Source: CAINVV01 sp963663675
GTDB lineage: Bacteria > Bacteroidota > Bacteroidia > Bacteroidales > Prolixibacteraceae
NCBI GenBank assembly: GCA_963663675.1
Contig: OY760498.1
Location: 1,550,001 to 1,614,000 of the forward strand
Reading direction: 5' to 3'
DNA length: 64,000 nucleotides
A program made the position numbers and the translations under genes. Each line of letters opens with the position of its first letter. Within the stretch, counting starts at the first letter, position 1. The notes under the pieces are model-generated. The model did not search any database. It was not told where the DNA came from and worked only from the letters and a program-made list of their open reading frames with translations. Positions 1-9,681 of the stretch are shown here, piece after piece.

Positions 1-1
1 G

Positions 2-1960
2 TTAATTTGTTTCTGCCTTGGATGGGACTTTGACTTTTCCCGTTTCTCCTGCAACCGGTAATTTAATAATTACTTTGGTGCCTTTTTTTAATTCACTCTG
101 AAAAGAAATCTCACCTTTCATCTCTTTAATGATTCCAAAGGATATGGAAAGACCCAGCCCGGTTCCTTTACCTGCCTCTTTGGTTGTATAAAACGGCAAC
201 ATTATTTTTTCCAGTTCTTCAGGTTTAATGCCCATCCCGTTGTCTTTCACTTCGATAATAATTTGCTTGCCAAACAGGTATGTGTTGATGCTGATTTTTT
301 TATCGATGGTGTCTCCCGGGGGCGATGCGAGTTCTTCGATGGCATCTTTCGAGTTATTCAGCAGATTGAGAATTACCTGTTCAAACTGATACGTGTTGCC
401 ATAAACCGGTGGAAGTGAGTCATCCTTGTTTACTTTGAGTTCAATCATTTTGTTTCTGAATTGTTCGGAAATCATGGAAATGGCATTGCTGATGCTTTCA
501 TTTACATCGAAGGGTGTAGAAATGGCATCGTCCTGACTGCGTGAGAAAACCCTGACGTGATCGATGATATTTTTGATTCTGAAGATGCTGTCGTATATTT
601 TCTGTGTCTTTTTTTCCAGGTAACTTTTAGGAAGGGAATCTTCCCTGGTTGCTGCCAGTAACATGTTGTCAAACAGGATGGAAAGCGTGTTGAGAGGCTG
701 ATTGATTTCATGAGCAATGCCGGTAGCCATTTCACCAAGAGTAGTCATCCTGTCGTTGTGGATCATTTGCCTTTCAAGTTTCTTACGGTGTGTAATATCA
801 TGAACAACAATCATAAAGGCAATGGATTCACCTCCTTTACCCTGGATCAGAGTGGTACTTAATTCGCCGATAAAAGGTGCCTTCGATTTATTCTGGAGTT
901 TGAGTTCAACACCTTGTACTAACCCTTCATCCAGTGTTTTGTCGTAAATGTCCTTTACGATATTTTTCAGGTTATTGGGTACAATTCTTAAAATATGCCT
1001 ACCAATCAGCTCCTCCTCTGAATCTGATCCGTAAAGTTCCATCCCGATTTCAGACACATCGGTTATTATTCCTTTCATGTCTATGATAATAATGCCTTCG
1101 GGAGAAGCATTCAGCAACGTCCGGTATTTTTCCTCAGACTTCATCAATGCATCTGCCGCTGCCTTATTTTGTGTGATGTCCTTGCTGAAACACAGAAACT
1201 GATTGTCACTCAGCTGAACCCCATGAAGGCTTACCCACCTGGCAATTCTGTTTTTATACATGAAAGGTAAATCAGCGTTGGCTGTACCCGTATGAAAGAA
1301 TTTCTGAAAAAAGATGTCCCATTTCTCTCTTCCTGACTCTGCAATCTGACTGTGCAGGGTCATATTCTGCAATTCATCTTTGGTAAAACCCGTGATAATA
1401 CTTACAGCATCATTCATTTCAAGGTATTTACCATCCTTGTCCATAATAAAGACTCCATCCGGAGCATGTTCAAGAAAACTCCTGAATTTGGCTTCACTGT
1501 TAAATAATTCTGCATTGGTTCGGGAGAGATTCTCTTCAAATTCTTTCAGTAAACTGAGGTCTTCAGGAATATTTTTCTTTTGATTGTACAACTCCAGGAA
1601 AACATTGACCTTACTTAACAGGATTTTCCTGTTTATAGGTTTGAAAATATAGTCGACAGCACCTGATTCGTATCCTTTTAAAATCTCAACCTGGTCCTGG
1701 TAGACGGCAGTAAGAAAAATGATGGGAACGATGGACCCGGACATGTTTTCATTGATATTGAGTGCCAGAGTATACCCGTTCATGTCCGGCATCTGAACAT
1801 CAAGGATTGCCAGGGCAAGATCCTTTCCCTTAATAAGTTCCAGAGCTTGTGGTCCGGTGCTGGCCGAAATTACATTGGCTTTTGCCGACCTGAGAATAAT
1901 TTCCAGGTAGGCAAGTATCTCTTTGGAGTCATCAACGATCAGTATATTTGGAAGCTCCAT
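2..1960 (-). CDS. Receiver-first hybrid sensor histidine kinase (REC-PAS-PAS-HisKA-HATPase)
   Basis: A 652-residue soluble signalling kinase. A receiver domain fills residues 1-125, with the phospho-acceptor Asp54 in the motif AILDVQMPDMNG and the conserved lysine in FKPI. Two PAS domains follow (about 155-270 and 275-395, each opening with a FRSFLEHAP- or YRTLLNASP-like start). The HisKA H-box has His417 in GIAHEINQPLN, and the HATPase shows the N box (NLLNNSKDAIEE), DNGMGI and GTGLGLS. There is no membrane segment and no DNA-binding output domain, so it must pass phosphate to, or receive it from, a partner encoded elsewhere. The receiver-first order resembles kinases that themselves accept phosphate from an upstream kinase. 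It lies 59 bp downstream of the next kinase on the same strand and is probably co-transcribed with it. The stop codon is at bases 2-4, so the gene is complete. The ligand is unknown. Confidence 0.93.
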   Translation of the reverse strand: MELPNILIVDDSKEILAYLEIILRSAKANVISASTGPQALELIKGKDLALAILDVQMPDMNGYTLALNINENMSGSIVPIIFLTAVYQDQVEILKGYESGAVDYIFKPINRKILLSKVNVFLELYNQKKNIPEDLSLLKEFEENLSRTNAELFNSEAKFRSFLEHAPDGVFIMDKDGKYLEMNDAVSIITGFTKDELQNMTLHSQIAESGREKWDIFFQKFFHTGTANADLPFMYKNRIARWVSLHGVQLSDNQFLCFSKDITQNKAAADALMKSEEKYRTLLNASPEGIIIIDMKGIITDVSEIGMELYGSDSEEELIGRHILRIVPNNLKNIVKDIYDKTLDEGLVQGVELKLQNKSKAPFIGELSTTLIQGKGGESIAFMIVVHDITHRKKLERQMIHNDRMTTLGEMATGIAHEINQPLNTLSILFDNMLLAATREDSLPKSYLEKKTQKIYDSIFRIKNIIDHVRVFSRSQDDAISTPFDVNESISNAISMISEQFRNKMIELKVNKDDSLPPVYGNTYQFEQVILNLLNNSKDAIEELASPPGDTIDKKISINTYLFGKQIIIEVKDNGMGIKPEELEKIMLPFYTTKEAGKGTGLGLSISFGIIKEMKGEISFQSELKKGTKVIIKLPVAGETGKVKVPSKAETN

Positions 1961-2019
1961 GACGGTATTTTTTTTAGTGCAATTAGCAGATTTTTTACGT
2001 TTCAGGCAACAGAAATGAT

Positions 2020-3138
2020 CTATTGGTTAACCTGTTTTAATGTAATATGGAAAGTGCTTCCCCTGGATTCCTCACTTTCCGCAAAGATTTCACCACCCTG
2101 TTTCTCGATAAATTCTTTACAGATGATAAGGCCCAATCCGGAACTCGACTCTCCTTCTGTTCCGATTCTGCTTACCTGCTCGTTGATCTTGAAGAGTTTT
2201 TGAATCATATCACTGTTCATGCCAATACCACTGTCTTTTACTGATACCCTGATCTTTTCCTGCGAAACCGGCACCGCGGTTATCACAACCGTACCTCCCG
2301 GATGAGTGAATTTTAAAGCGTTTGAAACCAGGTTTCTGAAAATTGTTTCAGTCATTTTAAGATCACACTCGACAAAATAATTCTGGGGCATGTCGAGCCT
2401 TACGCTGATATTTTTTAGTCTTGCAGACTCCATGATCGGCTCGATACTTCTTAGGATAACACGGTTCAAGGTGATTTTTTCGAGTTGACATTTAAAATCT
2501 CCCCTTTTCAAAACGGACCATTCCAGCAAATTTTCCAGTAACTGAAAAAGGCTGGAAGCGGATACATGAAGTGCCTTGGTAATGTCTTCGATTTCGGCTA
2601 TTGTCATAGAATTGATATCTTCTGCCATCACTTCAATCATTCCGAGGAAGGAGCCCAGGGGTCCGCGCAGATCGTGCGCCAGTATGGCGAAAAATTTATC
2701 CTTTTCAGCGTTGCTTTGCTGCAGTTTTGCATTCTTTAATTCACTCTCTGCTTCAGCTTTTTTTCTTTCAGTTATATCATTAATAGTCGTAATAAAATAG
2801 TGCGGATTACCGTTGCTGTCCCTGTAAAGATGTGTCTGGATATCTGCCCAGATGATTGAACCATCCTTGTGAATATATCTTTTTTCCCACCTGGCAGAAT
2901 TTTTCTTGCCGGAAATTATATCCACGGTGAGATCATTATTGTATTGAATGTCTTCGGGATGAGTGAATTCATGCCATTTTCTGTTTGCTAATTCGTTACT
3001 TGAATAACCAATCATGCGGCAGAAGGCAGAATTGGTATTCATTCTACCTTCAAGAGACGTTATTGACATACCGACCACTGAATTCTCAAATAGTGCTTTA
3101 AAAATTTCATTCCCTTGTATTTCATGTAAAATATCCAT
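2020..3138 (-). CDS. PAS-domain sensor histidine kinase
   Basis: A 372-residue cytoplasmic kinase. A PAS domain with a C-terminal PAC motif spans about residues 8-135 and ends in FITTINDITERKKAEAES, leading into a short coiled linker. The HisKA H-box is AHDLRGPLGS with His155, a HDLRGP variant common in Bacteroidota kinases. The HATPase has NLVSNALKF, VKDSGIGM and SSGLGLIICKEF. No transmembrane helix, receiver or output domain is visible. It sits between two other kinases on the same strand, 147 bp downstream of the first and 59 bp upstream of the receiver-first one. It could phosphorylate that receiver (inference from adjacency only). Confidence 0.93.
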   Translation of the reverse strand: MDILHEIQGNEIFKALFENSVVGMSITSLEGRMNTNSAFCRMIGYSSNELANRKWHEFTHPEDIQYNNDLTVDIISGKKNSARWEKRYIHKDGSIIWADIQTHLYRDSNGNPHYFITTINDITERKKAEAESELKNAKLQQSNAEKDKFFAILAHDLRGPLGSFLGMIEVMAEDINSMTIAEIEDITKALHVSASSLFQLLENLLEWSVLKRGDFKCQLEKITLNRVILRSIEPIMESARLKNISVRLDMPQNYFVECDLKMTETIFRNLVSNALKFTHPGGTVVITAVPVSQEKIRVSVKDSGIGMNSDMIQKLFKINEQVSRIGTEGESSSGLGLIICKEFIEKQGGEIFAESEESRGSTFHITLKQVNQ

Positions 3139-3285
3139 AGAAAATCTGGTTCAATTAGACACATTTTATAACTAAGACTATTATCTGGTCAGAAAGTTCT
3201 TTCCCTGGTGTATGGAGGACTTATTCTTAAATTTTAAATCTGTCAGATACAAAATCTGCTGCCTTTCTTATCCGGGATAGTTCTT

Positions 3286-5952
3286 CTATTCTGAAAGCTG
3301 ATCAGGGGTCAGTGGTAATTTTATATAGAAGACAGTTCCTTTTCCTTTTGCGGAAGACATGGTAATTTCTCCTCCAAGCAGAGTAACTATACCCTTTACT
3401 ATTGCTAATCCCAGACCGCTTCCCTGGTACGTTCTGGTAGAAGACAAATCCTCCTGCATGAATGAGTCGAACACAAAATCCTGTGCATCTTCAGCAATAC
3501 CTATTCCTGTGTCTTTTACATAAAATATCATATTGTTGTTTTCGATGTTGAGTCCGATGCAGATGGATCCTTCTTCCGTAAACTTGATTGAATTGCCAAT
3601 CAGATGATTGAAAATTTTGCTAATCAATTCATAATCAGAGTTAATGGTTGATTGAATGAACTCTTTTGGAATATCCGAAACGACAGATATTTTCTTTGAT
3701 TGGCCCAGTTCTGAGAATTCTTTCACGACTTTCTCAATCAAATCTGCTATATTAAAAGTGTTCATGCTGATCTCCTGGTTTCCTGTAACCAGCATGGAAA
3801 TATCGAGATAATCGTCGATGGTTTGCATCAATCTTTCGCTGCTTTCCTGAACAACGGATAAAAACTTGTTTTTTTCATCCAGGGATAACTGCTCATTGGC
3901 GATAATTTCGCCGAAACCGATGATTCCGTTCAGGGGTGTTCTTATTTCGTGGGAAATGTTGTTCATGAATGCCGTTTTCAGCCTGTGGCTGGCTTCTGCC
4001 TTTATCCTCGCCTCTGAAAGTGATTTTTCAATGGTGATTTTTTCCAGCACATTGGCAAGCATACCTGTGAAAATTTTAAGCAGAGAGATTTCAGAATCTG
4101 TCCATTTTCTGTTGTCCTTCAGGGATTCAAATCCGACAAAACCCAAACATTTTTTTTGAGAAATCATTGGAATGGCAATGGCAGTGCGGATTCCCATGTT
4201 CTCAAACAAATGGCGGATTGTATTATTAGGATCGAGCAGCTTAAGGTTCTCAACCATGGTAGGTTCACCTTTTAAATGGCATTCCGGCCAGTCGGCAATT
4301 GTGCTTAAGGGTAAAGTCTGCCTTACGCTGAGCCTGGAAGGCATCTCCTGAGCACACCATTCGTGAGAATTGGTCATGCTCCGGTTTTCAAAATCATAAA
4401 GGAAGATGCAACATCTCTCAACACCAATGTATTCTCCGATCTGTTGAAGTGAATCGTTGATCACAACGTCATTTTCAGTGGATGAAATATGAATGAAGTT
4501 GGATGCAAGCTTCATTAATATATTCTGAAATCCAGACTGATACAGAAGATTCTGTTTCATCTCATGGGATTCTGAAACATCACGAACGATGACCAACGCA
4601 CTGGTTGTGTCGAGCCTGGATATCCTGGTCTCGTAATATTTCAGTGTGCCTGGAAAGTTCATTTCATATTGATATGTTGACAATTTATCGGAGATAAGAC
4701 AATTGTGCAGCATTTCCAAAAGTATTTCAGCTTCTTCAGGGTTGAATAGCTCCTGCAGGGAAGCACCCATGACTTCATCTTTATTCAGAAAGAGATTTAT
4801 TGAATCCGAAACAAAGAAATCTGTGAAAATACCTTTGTTGTCAATCACAAACAACATGTCGGGCATTGCATGAATGACTGCATCAAGTTTGGATGCAGTG
4901 GATTTTCGCTCATGTTCCATGTTGGTCAGGTCAGAAATATCTCTTATAACGACAAGTTTACCCTGTTTAATTTTCTCGGAATTTTCAAGTTCCAGTAACT
5001 GAATGTTGTAAAAGAAATTATTGTCGTTAATATTTTGAGAAAGAACAAGTTTTCCATGTTGATGCTCTTCAGTGAATAGCATCAGTTCAGGCCAGGTTTC
5101 ATGCAATTCCTTCGTTGATTTGCCCAGATCCCGTTTTGTTAAATTAAGCTTCAGTCCAATATTGGTATTGTAATCAACAAGCCTGTTGTTTTGATCCAAT
5201 ACCAACACTCCATCCTGAATTTTTTCAAAAAGAATGGAGCGGGCAATTGGCTGCAGATCAAATAATTTGTAATTGGATAATGCGATGAAAACAGTAATCC
5301 CTGTTAGGGTGAATGTAAACGATACCGGATCAATGCCGTAGGGCACCAACCGTAACTGATAAGCCAGGTAACCAACAAATGGAAAGATTGTTGCCAGGAG
5401 TAAAAACAGGATTTGCCGCCTGTAAATCGATACAGTGCTTTTCAACATCCTGCCGAGAATAAACAGCGAAAACAACATGGTCAGGATGACATATCCCTGT
5501 TGAACAAAATACCAGAAAGCGGGAACAAATGAAAAAGCCGGGAATGGCCCTGAGAGATTCAGTTTTTCATCAGTATAGAAGAAATGGTGGTATTCATTGG
5601 AGAACACAAGTACAATAGTTAAAACGGGTATCAACAAGATCAGCATTTGGTTTCTCATGGTGAGCCATTTGCTATTCCCGGAAAATTGAAGAACAAACAT
5701 CAGAAAACAGGAGGCAAGAAATGATATGCCAAAATATTCCATCCGGTAGAACCAGGTTATCTCTTGCAAAGTCCTTAAGGATATTTCGAAGGAATAAAAG
5801 AATGAGTAAACAGCATTGGCCAGGAAAAGCAGTGTCACATACCTTGTTTGCGCCGAATAGTACCTGAACCTGAGTAAAAATGCCAACATCAACATTATGA
5901 GGAAGGAGGAAAATGATATCAGCGCGTATGGATTAAAGTAGAAAGTTGCCAA
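3286..5952 (-). CDS. 7TM membrane sensor histidine kinase with PAS and GAF domains
   Basis: An 888-residue kinase. Residues 1-230 contain about seven hydrophobic helices of the N-terminal 7TM histidine-kinase type, placing the sensor in the inner membrane. Two PAS-like modules follow (about 235-345 and 350-465). A GAF-like domain (about 485-640) contains the conserved-looking stretch GVERCCIFLYDF. The HisKA has His668 in NNISHEIRTPLNGIIGF, and the HATPase has HLIGNSIKF, VKDTGIGIAE and GSGLGLAIV, ending close to the C-terminus. It is first of the three-kinase run, so its promoter is probably in the 216-bp divergent spacer it shares with pta. No receiver is attached. The stimulus cannot be read from the sequence. 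Confidence 0.92.
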   Translation of the reverse strand: MATFYFNPYALISFSSFLIMLMLAFLLRFRYYSAQTRYVTLLFLANAVYSFFYSFEISLRTLQEITWFYRMEYFGISFLASCFLMFVLQFSGNSKWLTMRNQMLILLIPVLTIVLVFSNEYHHFFYTDEKLNLSGPFPAFSFVPAFWYFVQQGYVILTMLFSLFILGRMLKSTVSIYRRQILFLLLATIFPFVGYLAYQLRLVPYGIDPVSFTFTLTGITVFIALSNYKLFDLQPIARSILFEKIQDGVLVLDQNNRLVDYNTNIGLKLNLTKRDLGKSTKELHETWPELMLFTEEHQHGKLVLSQNINDNNFFYNIQLLELENSEKIKQGKLVVIRDISDLTNMEHERKSTASKLDAVIHAMPDMLFVIDNKGIFTDFFVSDSINLFLNKDEVMGASLQELFNPEEAEILLEMLHNCLISDKLSTYQYEMNFPGTLKYYETRISRLDTTSALVIVRDVSESHEMKQNLLYQSGFQNILMKLASNFIHISSTENDVVINDSLQQIGEYIGVERCCIFLYDFENRSMTNSHEWCAQEMPSRLSVRQTLPLSTIADWPECHLKGEPTMVENLKLLDPNNTIRHLFENMGIRTAIAIPMISQKKCLGFVGFESLKDNRKWTDSEISLLKIFTGMLANVLEKITIEKSLSEARIKAEASHRLKTAFMNNISHEIRTPLNGIIGFGEIIANEQLSLDEKNKFLSVVQESSERLMQTIDDYLDISMLVTGNQEISMNTFNIADLIEKVVKEFSELGQSKKISVVSDIPKEFIQSTINSDYELISKIFNHLIGNSIKFTEEGSICIGLNIENNNMIFYVKDTGIGIAEDAQDFVFDSFMQEDLSSTRTYQGSGLGLAIVKGIVTLLGGEITMSSAKGKGTVFYIKLPLTPDQLSE

Positions 5953-6119
5953 GGGATGCAGGTTTTTATTAACAATAATTTCGTTAAATTACAAAAAAAT
6001 CAATTTGACATATGAAACTGGTCATTTTGACTGAATTTTTTCCTAACTTGTACCATAACAAGGTCTTAAAAACATAAAAGATAAATAGAAGCATAATTAG
6101 GTATCTCCGCCAGAATCGC

Positions 6120-6127
6120 TATTTTTG
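6120..6127 (+). promoter_or_regulatory. Predicted Bacteroidota -7 box (TATTTTTG) upstream of pta
   Basis: This matches the TAnnTTTG consensus of the Bacteroidota primary sigma factor and lies 41 bp before the pta start codon. No convincing -33 TTTG was found at the usual distance, so the call rests on the -7 box and its position. Confidence 0.45.
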
Positions 6128-6168
6128 TACTTTTAAACAAGATAGTTCAAAATTTAAATATTGCATTT

Positions 6169-7179
6169 ATGGATTTACTTAAAAAGATAATTGAAAACGC
6201 TGTAAGGCTTCAGAATCACATAGTTCTGCCAGAGGGTACTGAGATCCGGACACTTAAGGCAGCTGCTATGATTCTTGAAGAAAAGATTGCCCGGATCACT
6301 TTGTTGGGCAATAAGACTGTTATAGAAGCAACCGCAGCCAGGGAGGGATTATCAATTTTGGGTGCCCGTATTATTGATCCTTCAACAGACGAAAGCCGTC
6401 AAAAATATGCAGAAATGATGGTGGAGTTAAGAAAAAGCAAAGGATTGACTATCGGGAAAGCCTATGAATTGCTTAATGATCCGCTCTATTTTGGTGTGAT
6501 GATGATCAAAGCCGGTGATGCTGATGGTGAAGTTGCCGGGGCAATTAATGCAACAGGTGATGTTCTCCGGCCAGCTTTTCAGTTCGTAAAAACATTGCCT
6601 GGGGTTACCGTCGTTTCCGGATTGTTTTTCATGATTTTCAAGGATAAAAATATAGGTGACAACGGTATGCTTGTTTTTGCAGATTGTGCAGTAATGCCGG
6701 ATCCTGATGCTTCACAACTTGCCGAAATTGCTGTGACCACAGCTGCTTCCGCAAAGGCTATTGCCAACATTGAACCACGTGTAGCCATGCTTTCCTTTTC
6801 AACAAAAGGAAGTGCACAGCACGAAATGGTGGACAAGGTTGTCGAAGCAACCAGGCTTGCCCGAGAAATGAATCCTGAATTGTTGATAGATGGTGAAATG
6901 CAATTGGATGCCGCGCTGGTTCCGGAAGTTGGACAACTGAAGTCGCCGGGAAGCAAAGTTGCCGGGAAAGCCAATATATTGGTGTTTCCTGGTCTTGAAT
7001 CCGGTAATATCGGCTATAAGTTAGTCCAGAGACTTGCCGGAGCTGAGGCAATTGGACCTGTCTTACAGGGAATGGCAGCACCTATCAATGATCTTTCAAG
7101 AGGGTGTTCTGTAAGTGATATAGTGAATATGGTTGCCATTACTTCGAACCAGGCAGGTGAGAAAAATCATAAAGGCTGA
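6169..7179 (+). CDS. pta: Phosphate acetyltransferase (PTA/PTB family)
   Basis: A 336-residue cytosolic enzyme of the phosphate acetyl/butyryltransferase family. It interconverts acetyl-CoA plus phosphate with acetyl phosphate plus CoA. Full-length short-form Pta proteins are about 330 residues, which fits. Family signatures include the start IVLPEGTEIRTLKAA, the stretch YFGVMMIKAGDADGEVAGA near residue 105-125, and the C-terminal LVFPGLESGNIGYKL. Its role as the acetyl rather than butyryl member is inferred from the length, the Pta-type sequence and the ackA gene two places downstream, since a distinct ptb is also present. It opens a plus-strand block of five acyl-CoA/acyl-phosphate genes. 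Confidence 0.9.
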   Translation: MDLLKKIIENAVRLQNHIVLPEGTEIRTLKAAAMILEEKIARITLLGNKTVIEATAAREGLSILGARIIDPSTDESRQKYAEMMVELRKSKGLTIGKAYELLNDPLYFGVMMIKAGDADGEVAGAINATGDVLRPAFQFVKTLPGVTVVSGLFFMIFKDKNIGDNGMLVFADCAVMPDPDASQLAEIAVTTAASAKAIANIEPRVAMLSFSTKGSAQHEMVDKVVEATRLAREMNPELLIDGEMQLDAALVPEVGQLKSPGSKVAGKANILVFPGLESGNIGYKLVQRLAGAEAIGPVLQGMAAPINDLSRGCSVSDIVNMVAITSNQAGEKNHKG

Positions 7180-7182
7180 CAA

Positions 7183-7216
7183 AACTCATATCTCATAACT
7201 CATATCTCATAACTCA
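7183..7216. repeat. Heptamer/14-mer tandem repeat (AACTCATATCTCAT, 2.4 copies)
   Basis: Two perfect head-to-tail copies of a 14-base unit (7183-7196 and 7197-7210) plus a partial third lie in the pta/hydroxyacyl-CoA dehydrogenase gap. They are about 44 bp before the next start codon. The unit is itself two degenerate heptamers. Related arrays occur at 9612 and 21022. Confidence 0.85.
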
Positions 7217-7259
7217 AATTTTTACCTTTCAGTTCCAAAATAAAAAACACATAACTCCT

Positions 7260-8237
7260 ATGGAAGAGTTGATTATAGAGCCCATTGAAGAATTTGGCCT
7301 GAGCAAAAAGCAGCAACAACATACGCTGTTTTCTAAAATCGGGATTATCGGCTGCGGCAAGGATGGCCAGAATATTGCCCGGATTGCCAGCGCCTATGGT
7401 ATTGAAGTGATATTTATTGAATTATCACAGGACAGAATAGATAATGCCTTAGAGCAGCTCTCAAAAGTCCTGGACAGGCGCATCGAGAACTGGGGCATGA
7501 CCAACGGGGAAAAAAAGTTGATTCTATCCCGTATCAAAGGAAGTCTGGATTACCATGATCTGAAAGATTGCGACTTCGTGATTGAGGCAATCCGTGCAGA
7601 CAATAGTGCAAGGAAAATTACAGAACGTAAGGAAGTTTTTAGAAAAGTCGAAAAGGTTGTAAGTCCGGATTGTATTATTGCTACTAATTCTACGACTCTC
7701 ATTATTACAGAGTTAGCTTCTGAGTTGGTGCATCGGGATCGTTGCGTGAGCCTGCATTTCTTTGTTCAGTCGCCAGACGCAAAAATTTGTGAAGTGGTAA
7801 AGGGTTTGTATACTTCAGATGCCGTTTACGAGAGGGTACTTACTTTTGTCAAGCTGGTCAACCGTCAGGCAATACCCGTTGAAGAATCAGCCGGACTTAT
7901 CTCCATCAGGCTCTATATGGCTTTGCTGAACGAAGCATGTGAAGTATTGTTGGAAGGGGTAGGGACATTATCTAATATTGATACAGTCTGGAAAATTGGT
8001 TTCGGAATGCGCTTTGGTCCCTTCGAGTTAGCTGATATTTTGGGAATTGACAAGGTAAACCGCTGGATGGAAAACCTTTACACCGAATTTGGAGATCCCA
8101 TGTATATGCCATCTCCGGTGATAAAGAAACTCAACAGGGCAAAAAGGTATGGAAAACATGTCTGCTGGGGGTTTTATAAATATGATGAAAAAGGCAACAT
8201 CGTAGGATCTACGCCTCTTGCATCTGAGAGAATCTGA
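7260..8237 (+). CDS. 3-hydroxyacyl-CoA dehydrogenase family protein
   Basis: A 325-residue NAD-dependent dehydrogenase of the 3-hydroxybutyryl-CoA dehydrogenase type. The Rossmann motif is GIIGCGKDG near residues 29-37. The catalytic-His region reads SLHFFVQSPDAK, where typical enzymes have HFFNPAP, so the His is kept but the following Asn-Pro is changed. VIEAI and the NSTTLIITE segment (typical NTSSLSITE) are recognisable, and the C-terminal domain has GFGMRFGPFELADILGID. The usual catalytic Asn of the GFVVNR motif is replaced in GLISIRL. The fold is clear, but the substrate may not be a plain 3-hydroxybutyryl-CoA. It sits between pta and ackA, 80 bp after pta and 57 bp before ackA, suggesting work on a CoA thioester linked to fermentation. 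Confidence 0.82.
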   Translation: MEELIIEPIEEFGLSKKQQQHTLFSKIGIIGCGKDGQNIARIASAYGIEVIFIELSQDRIDNALEQLSKVLDRRIENWGMTNGEKKLILSRIKGSLDYHDLKDCDFVIEAIRADNSARKITERKEVFRKVEKVVSPDCIIATNSTTLIITELASELVHRDRCVSLHFFVQSPDAKICEVVKGLYTSDAVYERVLTFVKLVNRQAIPVEESAGLISIRLYMALLNEACEVLLEGVGTLSNIDTVWKIGFGMRFGPFELADILGIDKVNRWMENLYTEFGDPMYMPSPVIKKLNRAKRYGKHVCWGFYKYDEKGNIVGSTPLASERI

Positions 8238-8294
8238 AATAAATACGAGAAAACAGTTATTCCGGAGTATCGGAACCTACAAAAAAAATAGACT

Positions 8295-9494
8295 ATGAAG
8301 ATTTTAGTACTCAATTGTGGCAGCTCCTCCATCAAATACCAATTTTTTGCACTCGATGATAATAGATTGATTGCTAAAGGAATAGTAGAAAAGATCGGTA
8401 TGAAAGGGTCTTTTCTCAAACATGAGAAGGAGAGCGGACAGAAAGTCATGTTCGAGGGAGAAATTCTGGACCACAAAATAGGAATTGAATATATACTTGG
8501 GGTTCTTTCAAGTGTCAAACACGGATGCATATCAAAGCTTGATGAGATAAGTGCAGTTGGCCACAGGGTTGTTCACGGGGGAGAGTTTTTCACCGAAAGT
8601 AAGTTGGTGAATGACGAAGTAATTCAGGCATTGGAAAGATATACCGAGTTGGCGCCTTTGCACAATCCGCCAAACCTGAAAGGAATCTACGGAATTCAGT
8701 CGCTGATCCCGAGTATACCCCAGGTGGCTGTATTTGACACGGCTTTCCATACTACTATGCCGAACTACGCATACATGTATGCAATCCCGTTTGCCCTCTA
8801 TAAAAAATACGGTATCCGTCGTTACGGTTTTCACGGAACGAGCCACAGGTACGTTTATGCCCGGGCATGCGAAATTCTGGGTGTCAAAGCGCAGGATTTG
8901 AAAATTGTAACCTGTCACCTTGGTAACGGCGCTTCTGTTTGTGCTATTAAGGATGGGATTTCCGTGGATACTTCCATGGGATTCACACCGGTTGAGGGTC
9001 TCATCATGGGATCCCGGTCAGGTGATATCGACATGGGGGCCGTCACCTACATCATGGACAAGGAAAAAATTGGTACAAAGTCTGCTTCAATTTTATTTAA
9101 CAAACATTCCGGATTACTGGGTATTAGTGGCACATCTTCAGATATGCGCGAAATACGAGAGGCTTCCAGCAATGGTGATCAACGCAGTATGTTGGCAATC
9201 AAAATGTTTGATTACCGTATCAAGAAATACATCGGGGCATATGCTGCTGCTATGGGTGGAATAGACCTGCTGATTTTCACAGGTGGGATTGGAGAGAATT
9301 CAGACCAAACCCGTACGGGCGTTTGTGAAGGAATGGAATTTCTGGGTATTGAACTTGATGAACAGATAAACACTGGTTTGAGAAGCAAGGAAACAACCAT
9401 CAGCAAAATAGGTTCCAAGGTAAAAGTCATGGTGATTCCTACCAATGAAGAATTGATGATAGCCATTGATACACAGAGAATTATAAGTGAATAA
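8295..9494 (+). CDS. ackA: Acetate kinase
   Basis: A 399-residue ASKHA-fold kinase making ATP and acetate from acetyl phosphate and ADP. Diagnostic segments are the N-terminal LVLNCGSSSIKYQ, GHRVVHGGE, FDTAFHTTMP, the active-site region YGFHGTSHRYV, the phosphate loop HLGNGASV, GLIMGSRSGDID and the C-terminal adenosine-site FTGGIGENS. Length matches the family (about 400). It completes the Pta-AckA substrate-level phosphorylation pathway with the gene at 6169. It is preceded 57 bp upstream by the dehydrogenase gene and followed by a 187-bp gap carrying a heptamer array. Confidence 0.97.
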   Translation: MKILVLNCGSSSIKYQFFALDDNRLIAKGIVEKIGMKGSFLKHEKESGQKVMFEGEILDHKIGIEYILGVLSSVKHGCISKLDEISAVGHRVVHGGEFFTESKLVNDEVIQALERYTELAPLHNPPNLKGIYGIQSLIPSIPQVAVFDTAFHTTMPNYAYMYAIPFALYKKYGIRRYGFHGTSHRYVYARACEILGVKAQDLKIVTCHLGNGASVCAIKDGISVDTSMGFTPVEGLIMGSRSGDIDMGAVTYIMDKEKIGTKSASILFNKHSGLLGISGTSSDMREIREASSNGDQRSMLAIKMFDYRIKKYIGAYAAAMGGIDLLIFTGGIGENSDQTRTGVCEGMEFLGIELDEQINTGLRSKETTISKIGSKVKVMVIPTNEELMIAIDTQRIISE

Positions 9495-9611
9495 TTTCTG
9501 TCGTGATTTATTTGTTTCCGGATTCCAGGTGAAGGGAATGAAAAAATGATAAGAATTTAATATGTTGTGCATTGTGTATTACCTTTGTCTCCTAAGGAGT
9601 TAGTAATTCGC

Positions 9612-9639
9612 AACTCATAATTCATAACTCATAATTCAT
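9612..9639. repeat. Tandem 14-mer repeat (AACTCATAATTCAT x2)
   Basis: Two perfect 14-base copies lie 43 bp before the ptb start codon. The unit differs from the array at 7183 at only two positions and is built from two AAYTCAT heptamers. Confidence 0.85.
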
Positions 9640-9681
9640 ATTTGTATTCCTGCCAGACTACAGATTAAACTTATAACCCTG

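Noticed and set aside
6579..7081. Overlapping minus-strand frames within pta
   Set aside because: Antisense shadows of a conserved enzyme.
7183..7216. CRISPR-like reading of the heptamer arrays
   Set aside because: Units are 7 or 14 bases with no spacers between them, and no cas gene is present.
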